Positions 1 to 8,502 of a DNA stretch of 64,000 bases are shown here, in pieces. The position numbers and the translations under genes were made by a program. Origin of the DNA: Chromatiales bacterium (lineage in GTDB: Bacteria > Pseudomonadota > Gammaproteobacteria > UBA6429); assembly GCA_027076405.1 (NCBI GenBank), contig JALTJN010000379.1, positions 62,001 through 126,000 on the forward strand, in the 5' to 3' direction. Numbering within the stretch: the stretch's first letter is position 1; each line of letters starts with the position of its first letter. The notes under the pieces are model-generated. The model saw nothing but the letters and a program-made list of their open reading frames with translations, made no database searches and had not been told where the DNA came from.

Positions 1-51
1 CGGTTAACTCACAGTCTGATGATATTGAGTTATTTTAAAATTAAACCAAAC

Positions 52-708
52 CTAGTCTCTTAAACTCATAATTTTCCAGCCTTTCATTTCAGCGTGTGAA
101 CGTAAAGTCTCATCGGGATCAACCGCAATCGGGGTAGTCACCATTTCCAGTAATGGCAGATCATTGTGTGAGTCACTGTAAAAACAACTGTTGGCTAAAT
201 TCGCTCCGTTCTCTTTCAACCAGACTTTAAGACGTTCAACTTTACCTTCTCGAAAACACGGGACACCGGCAACTTTGCCAGAGTAGTGATTATCAATCAG
301 CTCAGGTTCTGTCGCCAGGATATTTTCTATGCCTAGCTCTTGTGCAATAGGGGCAGTGATAAACAGGTTAGTCGCGGTGATGATTAATAGTGTGTCGCCA
401 TTACTCGTGTGCTGTTGAATCAAGTTTCGGCTTTTTGTTGTAATTGCAGGGCGAATACACTCATCCATAAACTGCTGATGCAGTTGCATGAGCTCCGGCA
501 TTTCCATCTGGCTCAGTGGTGCCAGACTAAATTCTAAAAATTCATAGATATCGAGCGTCCCTGACACATATTCATCATAAAAACGCTGGTTTTCTTTTTC
601 ATAATACTCAGCATCAACCTGACCTTGTTGACACAAAAATTGCCCCCACATGTAATCACTATCACCATTGAGAAGGGTGTTATCTAAATCAAATATTGCG
701 AGAGTCAC
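52..708 (-). CDS. HAD-IB family phosphatase (SerB/CicA-like)
   Basis: A cytosolic haloacid-dehalogenase hydrolase of subclass IB, 218 residues. Visible motifs are the nucleophile FDLDNT (Asp7, Asp9), motif II Thr111 in ITAT, a basic residue in EGKVER (Lys156) and motif IV SDSHNDLPLL (Asp179 and Asp183), so the active site looks complete. The helical cap lies between residues 15 and 85. Family members dephosphorylate small phosphorylated metabolites such as phosphoserine; the substrate here cannot be told. The start is GTG (706-708) with a weak AAGGC upstream. It is divergent from rppH across 185 bp, an arrangement seen in other gammaproteobacteria. The gene ends close to the window edge but is complete (TAG at 52-54). 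Confidence 0.85.
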   Translation of the reverse strand: MTLAIFDLDNTLLNGDSDYMWGQFLCQQGQVDAEYYEKENQRFYDEYVSGTLDIYEFLEFSLAPLSQMEMPELMQLHQQFMDECIRPAITTKSRNLIQQHTSNGDTLLIITATNLFITAPIAQELGIENILATEPELIDNHYSGKVAGVPCFREGKVERLKVWLKENGANLANSCFYSDSHNDLPLLEMVTTPIAVDPDETLRSHAEMKGWKIMSLRD

Positions 709-875
709 TGAATAAGCCTTTTTATGATGGTTGGAGACTAATTTTAACGTAAAAACGACATAAAAGGCATGTTAGTTATTGCTTATGCATGTAAATTATT
801 GATAAATATATATTTATAGGTTTTTTTAATAGATTTGCCGATAGCAGGCGAACATGAAACAATCTAAAGGAATAA

Positions 876-893
876 ATGAAGAGAATTTTTTAA
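876..893 (+). other. Possible five-codon leader ORF abutting rppH
   Basis: ATG-AAG-AGA-ATT-TTT-TAA ends exactly one base before the GTG start of rppH. The strongest ribosome-binding site in the region (AAAGGA, ending at 871) is spaced for this ATG, not for the GTG 18 bases later. This suggests reinitiation or coupling, but a peptide this short may be chance. Confidence 0.35.
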
Positions 894-1364
894 GTGATTG
901 ATACAGAAGGATACAGAGCAAACGTTGGCATCATACTGGTGAATGTCGATGACAGCTTATTTTGGGCAAAACGGATAGGTGAAAACGCCTGGCAGTTTCC
1001 GCAAGGCGGAATTCATGAGTCTGAGTCTGCCGAGCAGGCTGTTTTTCGCGAGTTACAGGAAGAAGTCGGGGTAACTAAAGATTCGGTGGAGCTAATTGGT
1101 TCTACACAAGATTGGTTACGCTATGATATTCCTGAACATCTTATTCGACGCCATCAAACACCGTGCTGTATCGGGCAAAAGCAACGCTGGTTCCTATTAC
1201 GTTTTACCGGAAAAGAGTCTGATGTTTGTCTCAATGCCAGTGATAAACCCGAGTTTGATGAGTGGCGCTGGGTTGATCATTTAGAACCGCCACGTTCTGT
1301 TATTTCGTTTAAGCGCGGGGTTTATGCAGAAGCACTAAAAGAATTATTGCCATTATTAAACTAA
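894..1364 (+). CDS. rppH: RNA pyrophosphohydrolase RppH
   Basis: Nudix hydrolase that removes pyrophosphate from the 5' triphosphate end of mRNAs and so starts 5'-dependent decay. The 156-residue protein has a full Nudix box at residues 38-60 (G-x5-E-x7-REL-QEEVGV) and the N-terminal MID..GYR.NVG and QFPQGG signatures typical of RppH. The start is GTG at 894. Immediately before it is a complete five-codon reading frame (ATG 876 to TAA 893, MKRIF) preceded by a good Shine-Dalgarno sequence (TAAAGGA, 865-871), so RppH translation may be coupled to that leader. ptsP follows after 97 bp, the usual rppH-ptsP order. Confidence 0.95.
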   Translation: MIDTEGYRANVGIILVNVDDSLFWAKRIGENAWQFPQGGIHESESAEQAVFRELQEEVGVTKDSVELIGSTQDWLRYDIPEHLIRRHQTPCCIGQKQRWFLLRFTGKESDVCLNASDKPEFDEWRWVDHLEPPRSVISFKRGVYAEALKELLPLLN

Positions 1365-1461
1365 ATAGAAGTTGAGTCATTCCACTCAAATAATATATGA
1401 GCAGGAATCCAGTTTAATTTTTAAATGACATATAAATCGATAACCGGGTAACAATAATTAT

Positions 1462-3735
1462 ATGCTTGATATTTTGCGACGTATTGTTCAGGAAGTAAAT
1501 CTTGCCAATAACCTTGAGCAAGCGCTTAATATTATTGTTAATCGTGTAAAAAATATTACCAATGTTGATGTTTGTTCTGTTTTCTTAATCAATGAACATG
1601 ACAATGAATATGTCTTAATGGCAACCGACGGGTTAAATCCGGATGCGGTTGGTAAAGTAAGGCTGAAAGATGATGTCGGTCTGGTCAGTTTAGTTGGAAA
1701 ACGTGCAGAAGCCATTAACATTGCTGATGCAGTCAAACATCCCCGTTATCAACATTTCCCCGAAGTGAGTGAAGAAGCTTTCCATGGCTTTTTAGGCGTG
1801 CCTATTATTCATCACCGAAAAGTTTTAGGTGTGTTAGTCATTCAAAGCAGTGCCATTCAAAAATTCAGTGAAGATGATGAAACCTTTTTAATCACTGTTG
1901 CTGCTCAACTTGCAGCAGCTATTGTGCATGCAGAAGCGAGCGGTGGTATTAGTGGCTTAAAACAAAATAAATCAATTTTAACAAATGAATCAAAACCCAT
2001 TCGCGGTTTACCGGGAGCACCAGGCGTGGCAATGGGAACCGCGGTGGTTATGTATCCTCCGGCTGATATTGATGCCATCCCTGATCGTGAAACATCAAAT
2101 GTAAAAAAAGAAATTAAACGATTTGATCAGGCTGTCGAAGCTGTTGTCAATGACATAAAGAAATTATCCGAGCGTTTAAAAGATGTGTTGCCAGAAGAGG
2201 ATCGGGCACTGTTTGATGTGTATCTATTAATGTTAAACAGTCAGGCTATATCAGGCATAACACGAGACCGGATTAAAAAAGGTAACTGGGCGCCGGGTGC
2301 ATTAAGAGAAACGATTCAGGAACATGAAAAAGTTTTCCGTGAAATGGAAGACAGTTATCTTCGTGAACGTGCTGACGATGTTCGGGATCTGGGACGTCGT
2401 ATTCTCATGCATTTACAAGACGAGTCACAAGATGTTATCGAGTTTCCGGATAACACGGTTTTAGTCGGAGAAGATATTTCTGCTTCTATGTTAGCAGAAG
2501 TACCGAGTGATAAATTAATTGGTGTTATATCTGTACGTGGCTCACGTACATCACACGTCGCCATACTTGCTCGTGCAATGAGTATTTCTGCTGTCATGGG
2601 GGCAACCGATTTACCGGTTGGAAGAATTGATGGCCGAACCATCATTGCGGACGGTTACAGTGGTAGGGTATTTATTTCACCATCGAAAAAAATCATTACC
2701 GAATTTAAAAATTTAATTGATGAAGAAGCGGCTCTATCTGATGAACTAATGGAGTTGCGAGATCTTCCTGCAAAAACAGAAGACGGCATCGAAATTTCAT
2801 TATTAGTGAACTCCGGTTTATTATCCGACATCACCCCCAGTTTACAAAGTGGAGCTGAAGGTATCGGTCTTTACCGTACCGAGTTCCCTTTTATGGAACG
2901 ACAAACTTTTCCGAGCGAAGAAGAACAACGCAGTATTTATCGTCAGGTACTGGAAAGCTTTCATCCTCGTCCGGTTACCTTACGAACTTTGGATGTGGGT
3001 GGCGATAAAGCCTTACCTTATTTCCCTATTGAAGAAGATAATCCTTTTCTGGGCTGGCGTGGCATACGTATTACATTAGATCATCCTGAAATCTTTCTTG
3101 TACAAGTTCGCGCTATGATGCGGGCAAGTTTAGGACTGAACAATTTAAAAATATTGTTACCAATGATTAGTGATATTGGCGAACTCGTTGAAGCACAAGG
3201 ACTCATTCATCAGGTATACGGTGAGTTATTAGAAGAAGGCGAAGAAATTATTATGCCTGAAGTGGGTGTGATGATAGAAGTTCCGTCTGCGGTCTATCAG
3301 GCAGGTAATCTCGCAAGACGAGTAGATTTCCTTTCTATTGGTACCAATGATTTAACCCAATACTTACTTGCCGTTGATCGAAATAATGCACGCGTTGCGT
3401 CACTTTATGACTCACTACACCCGGCGGTGATTCGTGCAATATTACAAGTAGTCGAAAGTGCGAGAACTCATGGCAAACCAGTCAGTGTCTGTGGTGAGAT
3501 GGCAGGTGATCCTGTTGCCGCTTTATTATTATTGGCGATGGGAATTGATAGTTTAAGTATGAGTGTTTCCAGCTTACCGAGAGTTAAGTGGGTGATAAGA
3601 AATATTACTCGAGATCGTGCACGCCAGATTTTAAGTGAAGTTTTAATTTTAGAAGAGGCCGCGGATATAAGAAAATATTTAAACGAAACTTTTGAAGAAG
3701 CTGGTATGGGTGGTCTGGTAAGAGCAGGTAATTAA
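1462..3735 (+). CDS. ptsP: Phosphoenolpyruvate-protein phosphotransferase PtsP (EI-Ntr)
   Basis: Enzyme I of the nitrogen PTS, 757 residues. It transfers phosphate from phosphoenolpyruvate to NPr. Order of domains: GAF domain (about 1-155), PEP-utiliser N-terminal helical domain (about 175-310), the mobile domain with the phosphorylated histidine His365 in GSRTSHVAILAR, and the C-terminal PEP-binding barrel with TLRTLDVGGDKALPYF, the FLSIGTNDLTQY motif and the catalytic Cys677 in SVCGEMAGDP. All key residues are present. In gammaproteobacteria the GAF domain senses nitrogen status (glutamine), and the pathway affects potassium transport and storage polymers. The start ATG has only weak upstream ribosome-binding sequence. 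No other PTS protein is in the window. Confidence 0.95.
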   Translation: MLDILRRIVQEVNLANNLEQALNIIVNRVKNITNVDVCSVFLINEHDNEYVLMATDGLNPDAVGKVRLKDDVGLVSLVGKRAEAINIADAVKHPRYQHFPEVSEEAFHGFLGVPIIHHRKVLGVLVIQSSAIQKFSEDDETFLITVAAQLAAAIVHAEASGGISGLKQNKSILTNESKPIRGLPGAPGVAMGTAVVMYPPADIDAIPDRETSNVKKEIKRFDQAVEAVVNDIKKLSERLKDVLPEEDRALFDVYLLMLNSQAISGITRDRIKKGNWAPGALRETIQEHEKVFREMEDSYLRERADDVRDLGRRILMHLQDESQDVIEFPDNTVLVGEDISASMLAEVPSDKLIGVISVRGSRTSHVAILARAMSISAVMGATDLPVGRIDGRTIIADGYSGRVFISPSKKIITEFKNLIDEEAALSDELMELRDLPAKTEDGIEISLLVNSGLLSDITPSLQSGAEGIGLYRTEFPFMERQTFPSEEEQRSIYRQVLESFHPRPVTLRTLDVGGDKALPYFPIEEDNPFLGWRGIRITLDHPEIFLVQVRAMMRASLGLNNLKILLPMISDIGELVEAQGLIHQVYGELLEEGEEIIMPEVGVMIEVPSAVYQAGNLARRVDFLSIGTNDLTQYLLAVDRNNARVASLYDSLHPAVIRAILQVVESARTHGKPVSVCGEMAGDPVAALLLLAMGIDSLSMSVSSLPRVKWVIRNITRDRARQILSEVLILEEAADIRKYLNETFEEAGMGGLVRAGN

Positions 3736-3748
3736 AATATATTCACCT

Positions 3749-3775
3749 GTAGGTCGGCTCTTCAAGCCGACGCTG
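3749..3775 (+). repeat. REP-like palindrome, copy 1
   Basis: TGTAGGTCGGCTCTTCAAGC followed by CGACGC forms a hairpin with a 7-bp stem (3753-3759 with 3765-3771). The same motif recurs twice around 13.7-13.8 kb. It sits 14 bases after ptsP and before the convergent dam gene. It lacks a T-tract, so it is a poor intrinsic terminator and better read as a REP element. Confidence 0.7.
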
Positions 3776-3865
3776 CACTAAAACATCAAGCTTTATTTTC
3801 AAATAGTACTTTTCTTAATAGTGAATAACTATTTAATTGCAGATGATAAATTTATAACTACAAAC

Positions 3866-4699
3866 TCATTCAAATAAGGCTAGCAACTCCCCAGCCGTTC
3901 CTCGTTTTTTTCCATTACAACTAATAAAGCGTTGTACATGAAACTTGGTAATTTTATTTGCTTTATTATAAGCCTTGCGGGTAAAGCTGGTATTGTGATT
4001 GGAAATTATAATCGGTATACCTTTTACCGATATTTCATTCGCCAAGTCTGCAAGCTGTTGTTGTTTATCCATATTGAAACCACCTGTGCTGTAACTCGTA
4101 AAGTTAGCAGAGGAGGAAAGTGCAACATAGGGCGGGTCACAATAAATAACATCGCCTTTTTTTGCGGATTGAATGACTTCTTCAAAGCTGGATAAAACAA
4201 ACTCGGCCTTTTGAGCTTTTTCGTGAAAGAACAGCATTTCTTTTTCAGGAAAATAGGGCGCTTTGTAACGTCCAAAAGGTACATTGTAGCCGCCCTTGAG
4301 ATTATAGCGGCATAGTCCGTTATAACCGTGGCGGTTTAAATATACAAATAATATCGCGCGTTTATAAACATCCGTGGTGCTATTAAATTTTTGGCGTAAC
4401 TTATAATATTGTTCTTCATTATTAAAGCGAGGCGTAAAGTAATAACGACATCTTTTTATAAAATCAATGCCATCATTTTTTAACAGGTTATATAAATGAA
4501 TAAGATCCGGGTTATTATCGTTGATGATATATTGTTCATAATCAGTGTTAAGGAATACGGCGGCTGAACCGGCGAAAGGTTCAATAAGTCGTTTTCCTTC
4601 TGGTAGTGATTTTTTTATGCGCTCAATGATACGATATTTATTTCCAGCCCATTTTAGAAATGGGCGGACATTTGAATTTGTATTTAAATTTACTGCCAT
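3866..4699 (-). CDS. dam: DNA adenine methylase (Dam)
   Basis: Adenine N6-methyltransferase of the D12 class that modifies GATC sites, used in mismatch repair strand choice and replication timing. The 277-residue protein has the SAM-binding motif FLKWAGNKYR at residues 14-23, EPFAGSAAVF at 40-49 and the catalytic DPPY at 188-191, in the order expected for Dam; the length matches the family (about 270-280). It lies 9 bases downstream of argA on the same strand, with no Shine-Dalgarno sequence of its own visible, so it is probably translated by coupling. In enterobacteria dam sits in a different operon (aroKB-damX-dam-rpe), so this location is unusual by that standard. Confidence 0.92.
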   Translation of the reverse strand: MAVNLNTNSNVRPFLKWAGNKYRIIERIKKSLPEGKRLIEPFAGSAAVFLNTDYEQYIINDNNPDLIHLYNLLKNDGIDFIKRCRYYFTPRFNNEEQYYKLRQKFNSTTDVYKRAILFVYLNRHGYNGLCRYNLKGGYNVPFGRYKAPYFPEKEMLFFHEKAQKAEFVLSSFEEVIQSAKKGDVIYCDPPYVALSSSANFTSYSTGGFNMDKQQQLADLANEISVKGIPIIISNHNTSFTRKAYNKANKITKFHVQRFISCNGKKRGTAGELLALFE

Positions 4700-4708
4700 A
4701 AAAATAGG

Positions 4709-6049
4709 TTAAATCGTTTTCGCAAACATTTTTGACTGACGTTGGTAGTTATATAGTGATTTACGTTTTACCGGTAATTTTTTAATATCACTTGCAGTAT
4801 AACCACGTTCACGAAACCAGTGTGCTGTTCGTGTTGTTAAAACAAAAAGCTGTTTTATACCTAACTGTTTAGATTGTTGCTCAATATATTTTAGTAACTG
4901 GTTACCGCGATTTTCACCCTGATAATCATTGTGTACTGCAAGGCAGGCAAGTTCGGCCACATTATCCTGTAAGAATGGATATAATGCGGCACAAGCGATA
5001 ATCATACCGTCACGTTCTACTACGGTGAAATGCTCAAGTTCCATTTCAAGTTTTTCACGTGAACGTCTTACTAAAATGTCTTCATTTTCTAGTGGTGTAA
5101 TGAGTTCAATTAAACCGGCAAGGTCATCAATGGTCGCCGGACGTATATCTTCAAAATTTTGTGAAGTAATGAGCGTACCACAACCATCACGGGTAAATAA
5201 TTCGAGTAGTAATGCGCCTTCAATATGCCGATTTAAAATATGAGTACGTTCAATTTCATTTTGACAAACTTTAATTGCACTCGCTAGTACATGTTGAATT
5301 GAAACGGGGAGTTTATTGTTCTCCTGGAGAAGAACCTTAGCTTCATTCAATGTTAATTCACGAATTAAGGAGTTTCTCTTATTTGTTACACCTTTGGCAT
5401 CAACCAGATAAATTAATTTGTCGGCATTTAATGTAATGGCAGCATTTGTTGCGACATCTTCAACACTTAAATTAAATATTTCACCCGTTGAGGAATATCC
5501 AATAGGTGAGAGCAATACGATGGCATTATGGTCTAAGGCTTGATTGATTGCATTATGATCAATCTTTCTAACCTCGCCGGTATGCATATAATCAATACCA
5601 TCACGTACGCCATAAGGCTGTGCGGTAACAAAGTTTCCGGAAATTACATTTATCCGTGAGCAGGTGGCAGGATTATTGGTTAGGCCAATCGATAGCAAGG
5701 CTTCTATATCGGCTCGTACCGTGCTGCTTGCTTCTTTAACACAAACAAGTGCATTGTCATCGGTAATACGCAGGTCATTGTGGTAATCACTGCTGAGTTT
5801 TCTTTCTTTTATGCGGGATGCTATTTGTGGACGTGCACCATGAACAAGTACCAGTTTAATTCCAAGGCTGTTTAATAATGCAATATCATGAACTAAAGGT
5901 GCAAACTGTTCATCAGTCAGCATCTCACCTCCAAAAGCAATCACGAAAGTACGGCCACGAAAGGCATTGATATAGCCTGCAGAATTGCGAAAGGAGTGGA
6001 CGAATTCGAGATTTTTACTGTTCTTTTCTTTGAACGTTTCTTTACTCAT
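4709..6049 (-). CDS. argA: N-acetylglutamate synthase ArgA
   Basis: First committed enzyme of arginine synthesis; acetylates glutamate with acetyl-CoA. The 446 residues match E. coli ArgA (443). Residues about 30-295 form the amino-acid-kinase-like domain (FVIAFGGEML, LVLVHGARPQI), which carries arginine feedback regulation, and residues about 303-446 the GNAT catalytic domain (IRPATIDDLAGLIELI; acetyl-CoA loop near YQGENRGNQLL; GYTASDIKKLP). First gene of an argA-dam pair. No convincing ArgR box was found upstream. Confidence 0.94.
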   Translation of the reverse strand: MSKETFKEKNSKNLEFVHSFRNSAGYINAFRGRTFVIAFGGEMLTDEQFAPLVHDIALLNSLGIKLVLVHGARPQIASRIKERKLSSDYHNDLRITDDNALVCVKEASSTVRADIEALLSIGLTNNPATCSRINVISGNFVTAQPYGVRDGIDYMHTGEVRKIDHNAINQALDHNAIVLLSPIGYSSTGEIFNLSVEDVATNAAITLNADKLIYLVDAKGVTNKRNSLIRELTLNEAKVLLQENNKLPVSIQHVLASAIKVCQNEIERTHILNRHIEGALLLELFTRDGCGTLITSQNFEDIRPATIDDLAGLIELITPLENEDILVRRSREKLEMELEHFTVVERDGMIIACAALYPFLQDNVAELACLAVHNDYQGENRGNQLLKYIEQQSKQLGIKQLFVLTTRTAHWFRERGYTASDIKKLPVKRKSLYNYQRQSKMFAKTI

Positions 6050-6147
6050 GGCGATTTGATATACGTGATTTAACCGTTAATGAATAACAGTATGATCCCA
6101 TGCAAAAGCATGCACAAGCAAGTTTTATAGGGAATTTGATGGTGATA

Positions 6148-6187
6148 AAATACCGGCACCAGCCAAATGCTGCTGGTGCCGGTATTT
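6148..6187 (-). terminator. Strong hairpin after the SH3-domain gene
   Basis: A perfect 16-bp stem (6148-6163 with 6172-6187) around an 8-base loop, followed on the minus strand by ATTTTATC. It lies 11 bases beyond the stop codon of the minus-strand SH3 gene and is the likely intrinsic terminator. Confidence 0.8.
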
Positions 6188-6198
6188 AGGGGAGTATT

Positions 6199-6870
6199 TT
6201 ACCAGCTACTACGTTTACGACCACGTAGTTTAGGAATAATTAAACCAAGAATCATGCCGCCAAATAAGACTAATGCACCAACAATAAACCATTCCCGTTG
6301 TGAACGATCTTTAAGGGAATAGTTTTCCTGATTGAGTCGTTGCAGATCTTTTTCCAGCGTTACATTTCTTTCTTGCAGTTCACGGTTTTGCCTATCGAGT
6401 AAAATTGGCTTTTTCGCCACTTCATTTAAACGTGCAAGTTCGCTATCAAGCTGCTTTTTATCAGAGCTTAGAGCAGCCTGGTTTGCGGATAAAATTTTAT
6501 GCTCTTTGCTTAATGTGGCGTAATTTTCTTTTAATTTTTTGTAGGCCGCTCTCAGCTTTATAAGTTTCGCCTTGGTTTTAGCTAGTTTTTCACTGGCAAC
6601 GGGTTCTTCTGCTAAATACTGGCTACGTACCCAGCCTTCAGTACCATCACTGGTTTCAATTTTTGTATAGCCTGTGTCGGTAACTTCAAGTACTTTGACG
6701 TGTTCACCACTTTCAAGCGTTTTGATAATTTGATACTGGGCTCCTTGCCCGGTTCGTACAGTAATAACCAGATGATCGCTGACGTATTGTGTTTCAGCCT
6801 GCACTGAAAATGAAAGCGAGGTAATGACTAAAAAAGAAATTAAGAAAGAACGTATTTTTACTAAATTCAC
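6199..6870 (-). CDS. TIGR04211-family SH3 and coiled-coil membrane protein (YgiM-like)
   Basis: An envelope protein of unknown exact role. After a signal sequence ending at VQA comes a bacterial SH3 domain (about 25 to 90 in this numbering; Q.VSDHLVITVRTG, GWVRSQYL), then a long heptad-rich coiled coil, and a C-terminal membrane helix (WFIVGALVLFGGMILGLIIP) with a basic tail RGRKRSSW. The architecture matches the YgiM/TIGR04211 family. A longer frame opens at an ATG at 6912, but no ribosome-binding site precedes it. The GTG at 6868-6870 has AGGA eight bases upstream and gives a cleaner signal peptide, so that start is chosen. It has its own terminator and is read as a single gene. Confidence 0.8.
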   Translation of the reverse strand: MNLVKIRSFLISFLVITSLSFSVQAETQYVSDHLVITVRTGQGAQYQIIKTLESGEHVKVLEVTDTGYTKIETSDGTEGWVRSQYLAEEPVASEKLAKTKAKLIKLRAAYKKLKENYATLSKEHKILSANQAALSSDKKQLDSELARLNEVAKKPILLDRQNRELQERNVTLEKDLQRLNQENYSLKDRSQREWFIVGALVLFGGMILGLIIPKLRGRKRSSW

Positions 6871-7001
6871 CGGGGTATTCCTGTAATTTGTTATTAGAAT
6901 TTTATATGCCATTTATACACTTTTTTTCAGAATGCTCAAGCTCTGTTGATTGATGGAAAGCAACCATGTGAACGAGTTCAGGATGAAGTTTTATCTTTTC
7001 A

Positions 7002-7259
7002 TCAATATCGTGGGTATGATGAGTGAAGACATAGATAAAACTTCAATATTTTAATAGGAAAAACAATGCGTACCCCCATAAAGACCATACCAATATGTCG
7101 GTTTTCAGGCTCTTTGCTATAAGCCGCAGTAGAGATACGTTCGTTATTAAAATAATTTCACCATAATGTCTTTCCCTGAAACTCGGTAATTGCCTGCAAC
7201 ACGCCGGTTTTAGCTGCCACTGAGCTGATATTTAAATTTTTAGCGCTAGCATGGGTTTG
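7002..7259 (-). pseudogene. Possible decayed gene remnant
   Basis: The 566-bp gap between the SH3 gene and the porin contains one minus-strand frame of about 86 codons interrupted by a single TGA (7158-7160). The two halves (…SSVAAKTGVLQAITEFQGK and NNERISTAAYSKEPENRH…) read like ordinary protein. No family was recognised and there is no start with a ribosome-binding site. It may be a remnant of a gene or a chance frame. Confidence 0.22.
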
Positions 7260-7329
7260 AAAGTTGAATTATACAGCTTTTAGAGCCAAATGAGAATCAA
7301 ACTCATTTACAAAAGAGAGTTTAACTTTA

Positions 7330-7358
7330 TTGTCATGAAACTGTTATCTAACTGTCAC
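7330..7358 (+). promoter_or_regulatory. PHO box (PhoB-binding site) before the porin
   Basis: Three 7-mers at an 11-base period: TTGTCAT (7330), CTGTTAT (7341) and CTGTCAC (7352), each separated by 4-base A/T-rich spacers (gaaa, ctaa). This matches the PhoB consensus CTGTCAT-N4-CTGTCAT. It lies about 80 bases before the porin ATG. The inference is phosphate-starvation control of the porin. Confidence 0.75.
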
Positions 7359-7436
7359 ATTAACTCGGCAAGATGCTCCCCGTTAAAAGACAAACATTAA
7401 ATGTCTTATTTTAAAATTTAAATTTGGGGATTACTC

Positions 7437-8405
7437 ATGAATAAAAAAATGATTGCTGTTGCAGTTGCTGCGAGTTTAGCTTTGCCAATGACAGTAACAA
7501 ATGCCGCTGATACTACTGTTTACGGTAAATTACATTTAAGCCTTTCAAAATATGATGAAATTGGAAGTGCAAAAGATAACTGGTTATTGGAAAGTAATGC
7601 TTCACGCCTTGGTTTTAAGGGTAAAGTAAAATTAGATGATGGTTTAACCGGTACGTATAAATTTGAATCTGAGATTGACGTAGAGAGTGGTGCAACCAGT
7701 TTTGCTACTCGTAATACTTATCTTGGTTTAAAGGGTGGGTTTGGTGAAGTTCGTTTTGGTCAGCATGATACTCCTTTAAAAATGTCACAAGGTAAATTTG
7801 ACCAATTTGGTGATACGGTTGGCGATTTAAAATATGCGGGTGATGAAGACGGTGAAAATCGTAAAAAGAATTCAATTACTTATTTAGGAAAATTTGACAA
7901 GATAGCACTTAATGTACAACTTGTTCCTGGCGAAGGTAATGGTACAACTGCTGGCCAGGGGATTGCTGATGAAACTTCAGTTGCTATTGGTTATAAGAGT
8001 GGTCCATTGTATGTTGCGATTGCGCATGACTCTCACGATAAAAAAGTTGGTGTAGAGACTGATATGACGCGTTTAGTTGCGACCTATAAAGTCAATGGCA
8101 TGCAATTTGGTTTGCTTACACAGTCTGGTGTTGAAGCTGCGAAAACAAATGCTGATAAAGAAAGCTGGTTAGGTTTAAGCTTTAACATGAAAGTAGGTAG
8201 TAAAAATAAATTTAAAGCTCAATACATCACAGTTAAAGATAATGCGGCATCTGTTTTAAAAGGCACTCACTTTACTGTTGGTTTTGATCATAAGCTAGGA
8301 AAGAAAGGTACTGTATATGCGCTATACAATACTATTAAAGAAGAAAATACAGCTGTAACTAAAGATAACAAAATCCTTTCTGTTGGTTATGTCTTAAAGT
8401 TCTAA
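7437..8405 (+). CDS. General-type gammaproteobacterial outer-membrane porin
   Basis: A 322-residue trimeric-type porin. A signal peptide (MNKKMIAVAVAASLALPMTV to about residue 24, cut before ADTTVYGKLH) is followed by alternating beta strands: YGKLHLSLS, SRLGFKGKVKL, TGTYKFESEI, NTYLGLKGGFGEVRFGQHDT, and a C-terminal strand ending in Phe (GYVLKF), the outer-membrane assembly signal. FGEVRFGQ.DTP is a hallmark of the porin_4 family. The length is slightly short for a 16-stranded porin (usually 330-380). The PHO box upstream suggests a role in phosphate or anion uptake, like PhoE or OprP by regulation, though specificity cannot be read from sequence. A GGGGA ribosome-binding site precedes the ATG; a terminator follows at 8475. 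Confidence 0.88.
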   Translation: MNKKMIAVAVAASLALPMTVTNAADTTVYGKLHLSLSKYDEIGSAKDNWLLESNASRLGFKGKVKLDDGLTGTYKFESEIDVESGATSFATRNTYLGLKGGFGEVRFGQHDTPLKMSQGKFDQFGDTVGDLKYAGDEDGENRKKNSITYLGKFDKIALNVQLVPGEGNGTTAGQGIADETSVAIGYKSGPLYVAIAHDSHDKKVGVETDMTRLVATYKVNGMQFGLLTQSGVEAAKTNADKESWLGLSFNMKVGSKNKFKAQYITVKDNAASVLKGTHFTVGFDHKLGKKGTVYALYNTIKEENTAVTKDNKILSVGYVLKF

Positions 8406-8474
8406 ATTTGTAAAAAAGAATACAGGGAAGACAAAGGTAATATGGATGTTACCAATATTATGAACTCACTTTTT

Positions 8475-8502
8475 AACGCCTCTTTATGAGGCGTTTTTTT
8501 TA
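8475..8502 (+). terminator. Terminator of the porin gene
   Basis: AACGCCTC / GAGGCGTT stem (8475-8482 with 8488-8495), loop TTTAT, followed by a run of T. It lies 70 bases after the porin stop codon and just before the convergent Sel1 gene. Confidence 0.85.

Noticed and set aside
6050..6110. Possible ArgR operator before argA (TGAATAACAGTATG)
   Set aside because: Only about 8 of 14 positions fit the ARG-box palindrome, and the right half does not match.
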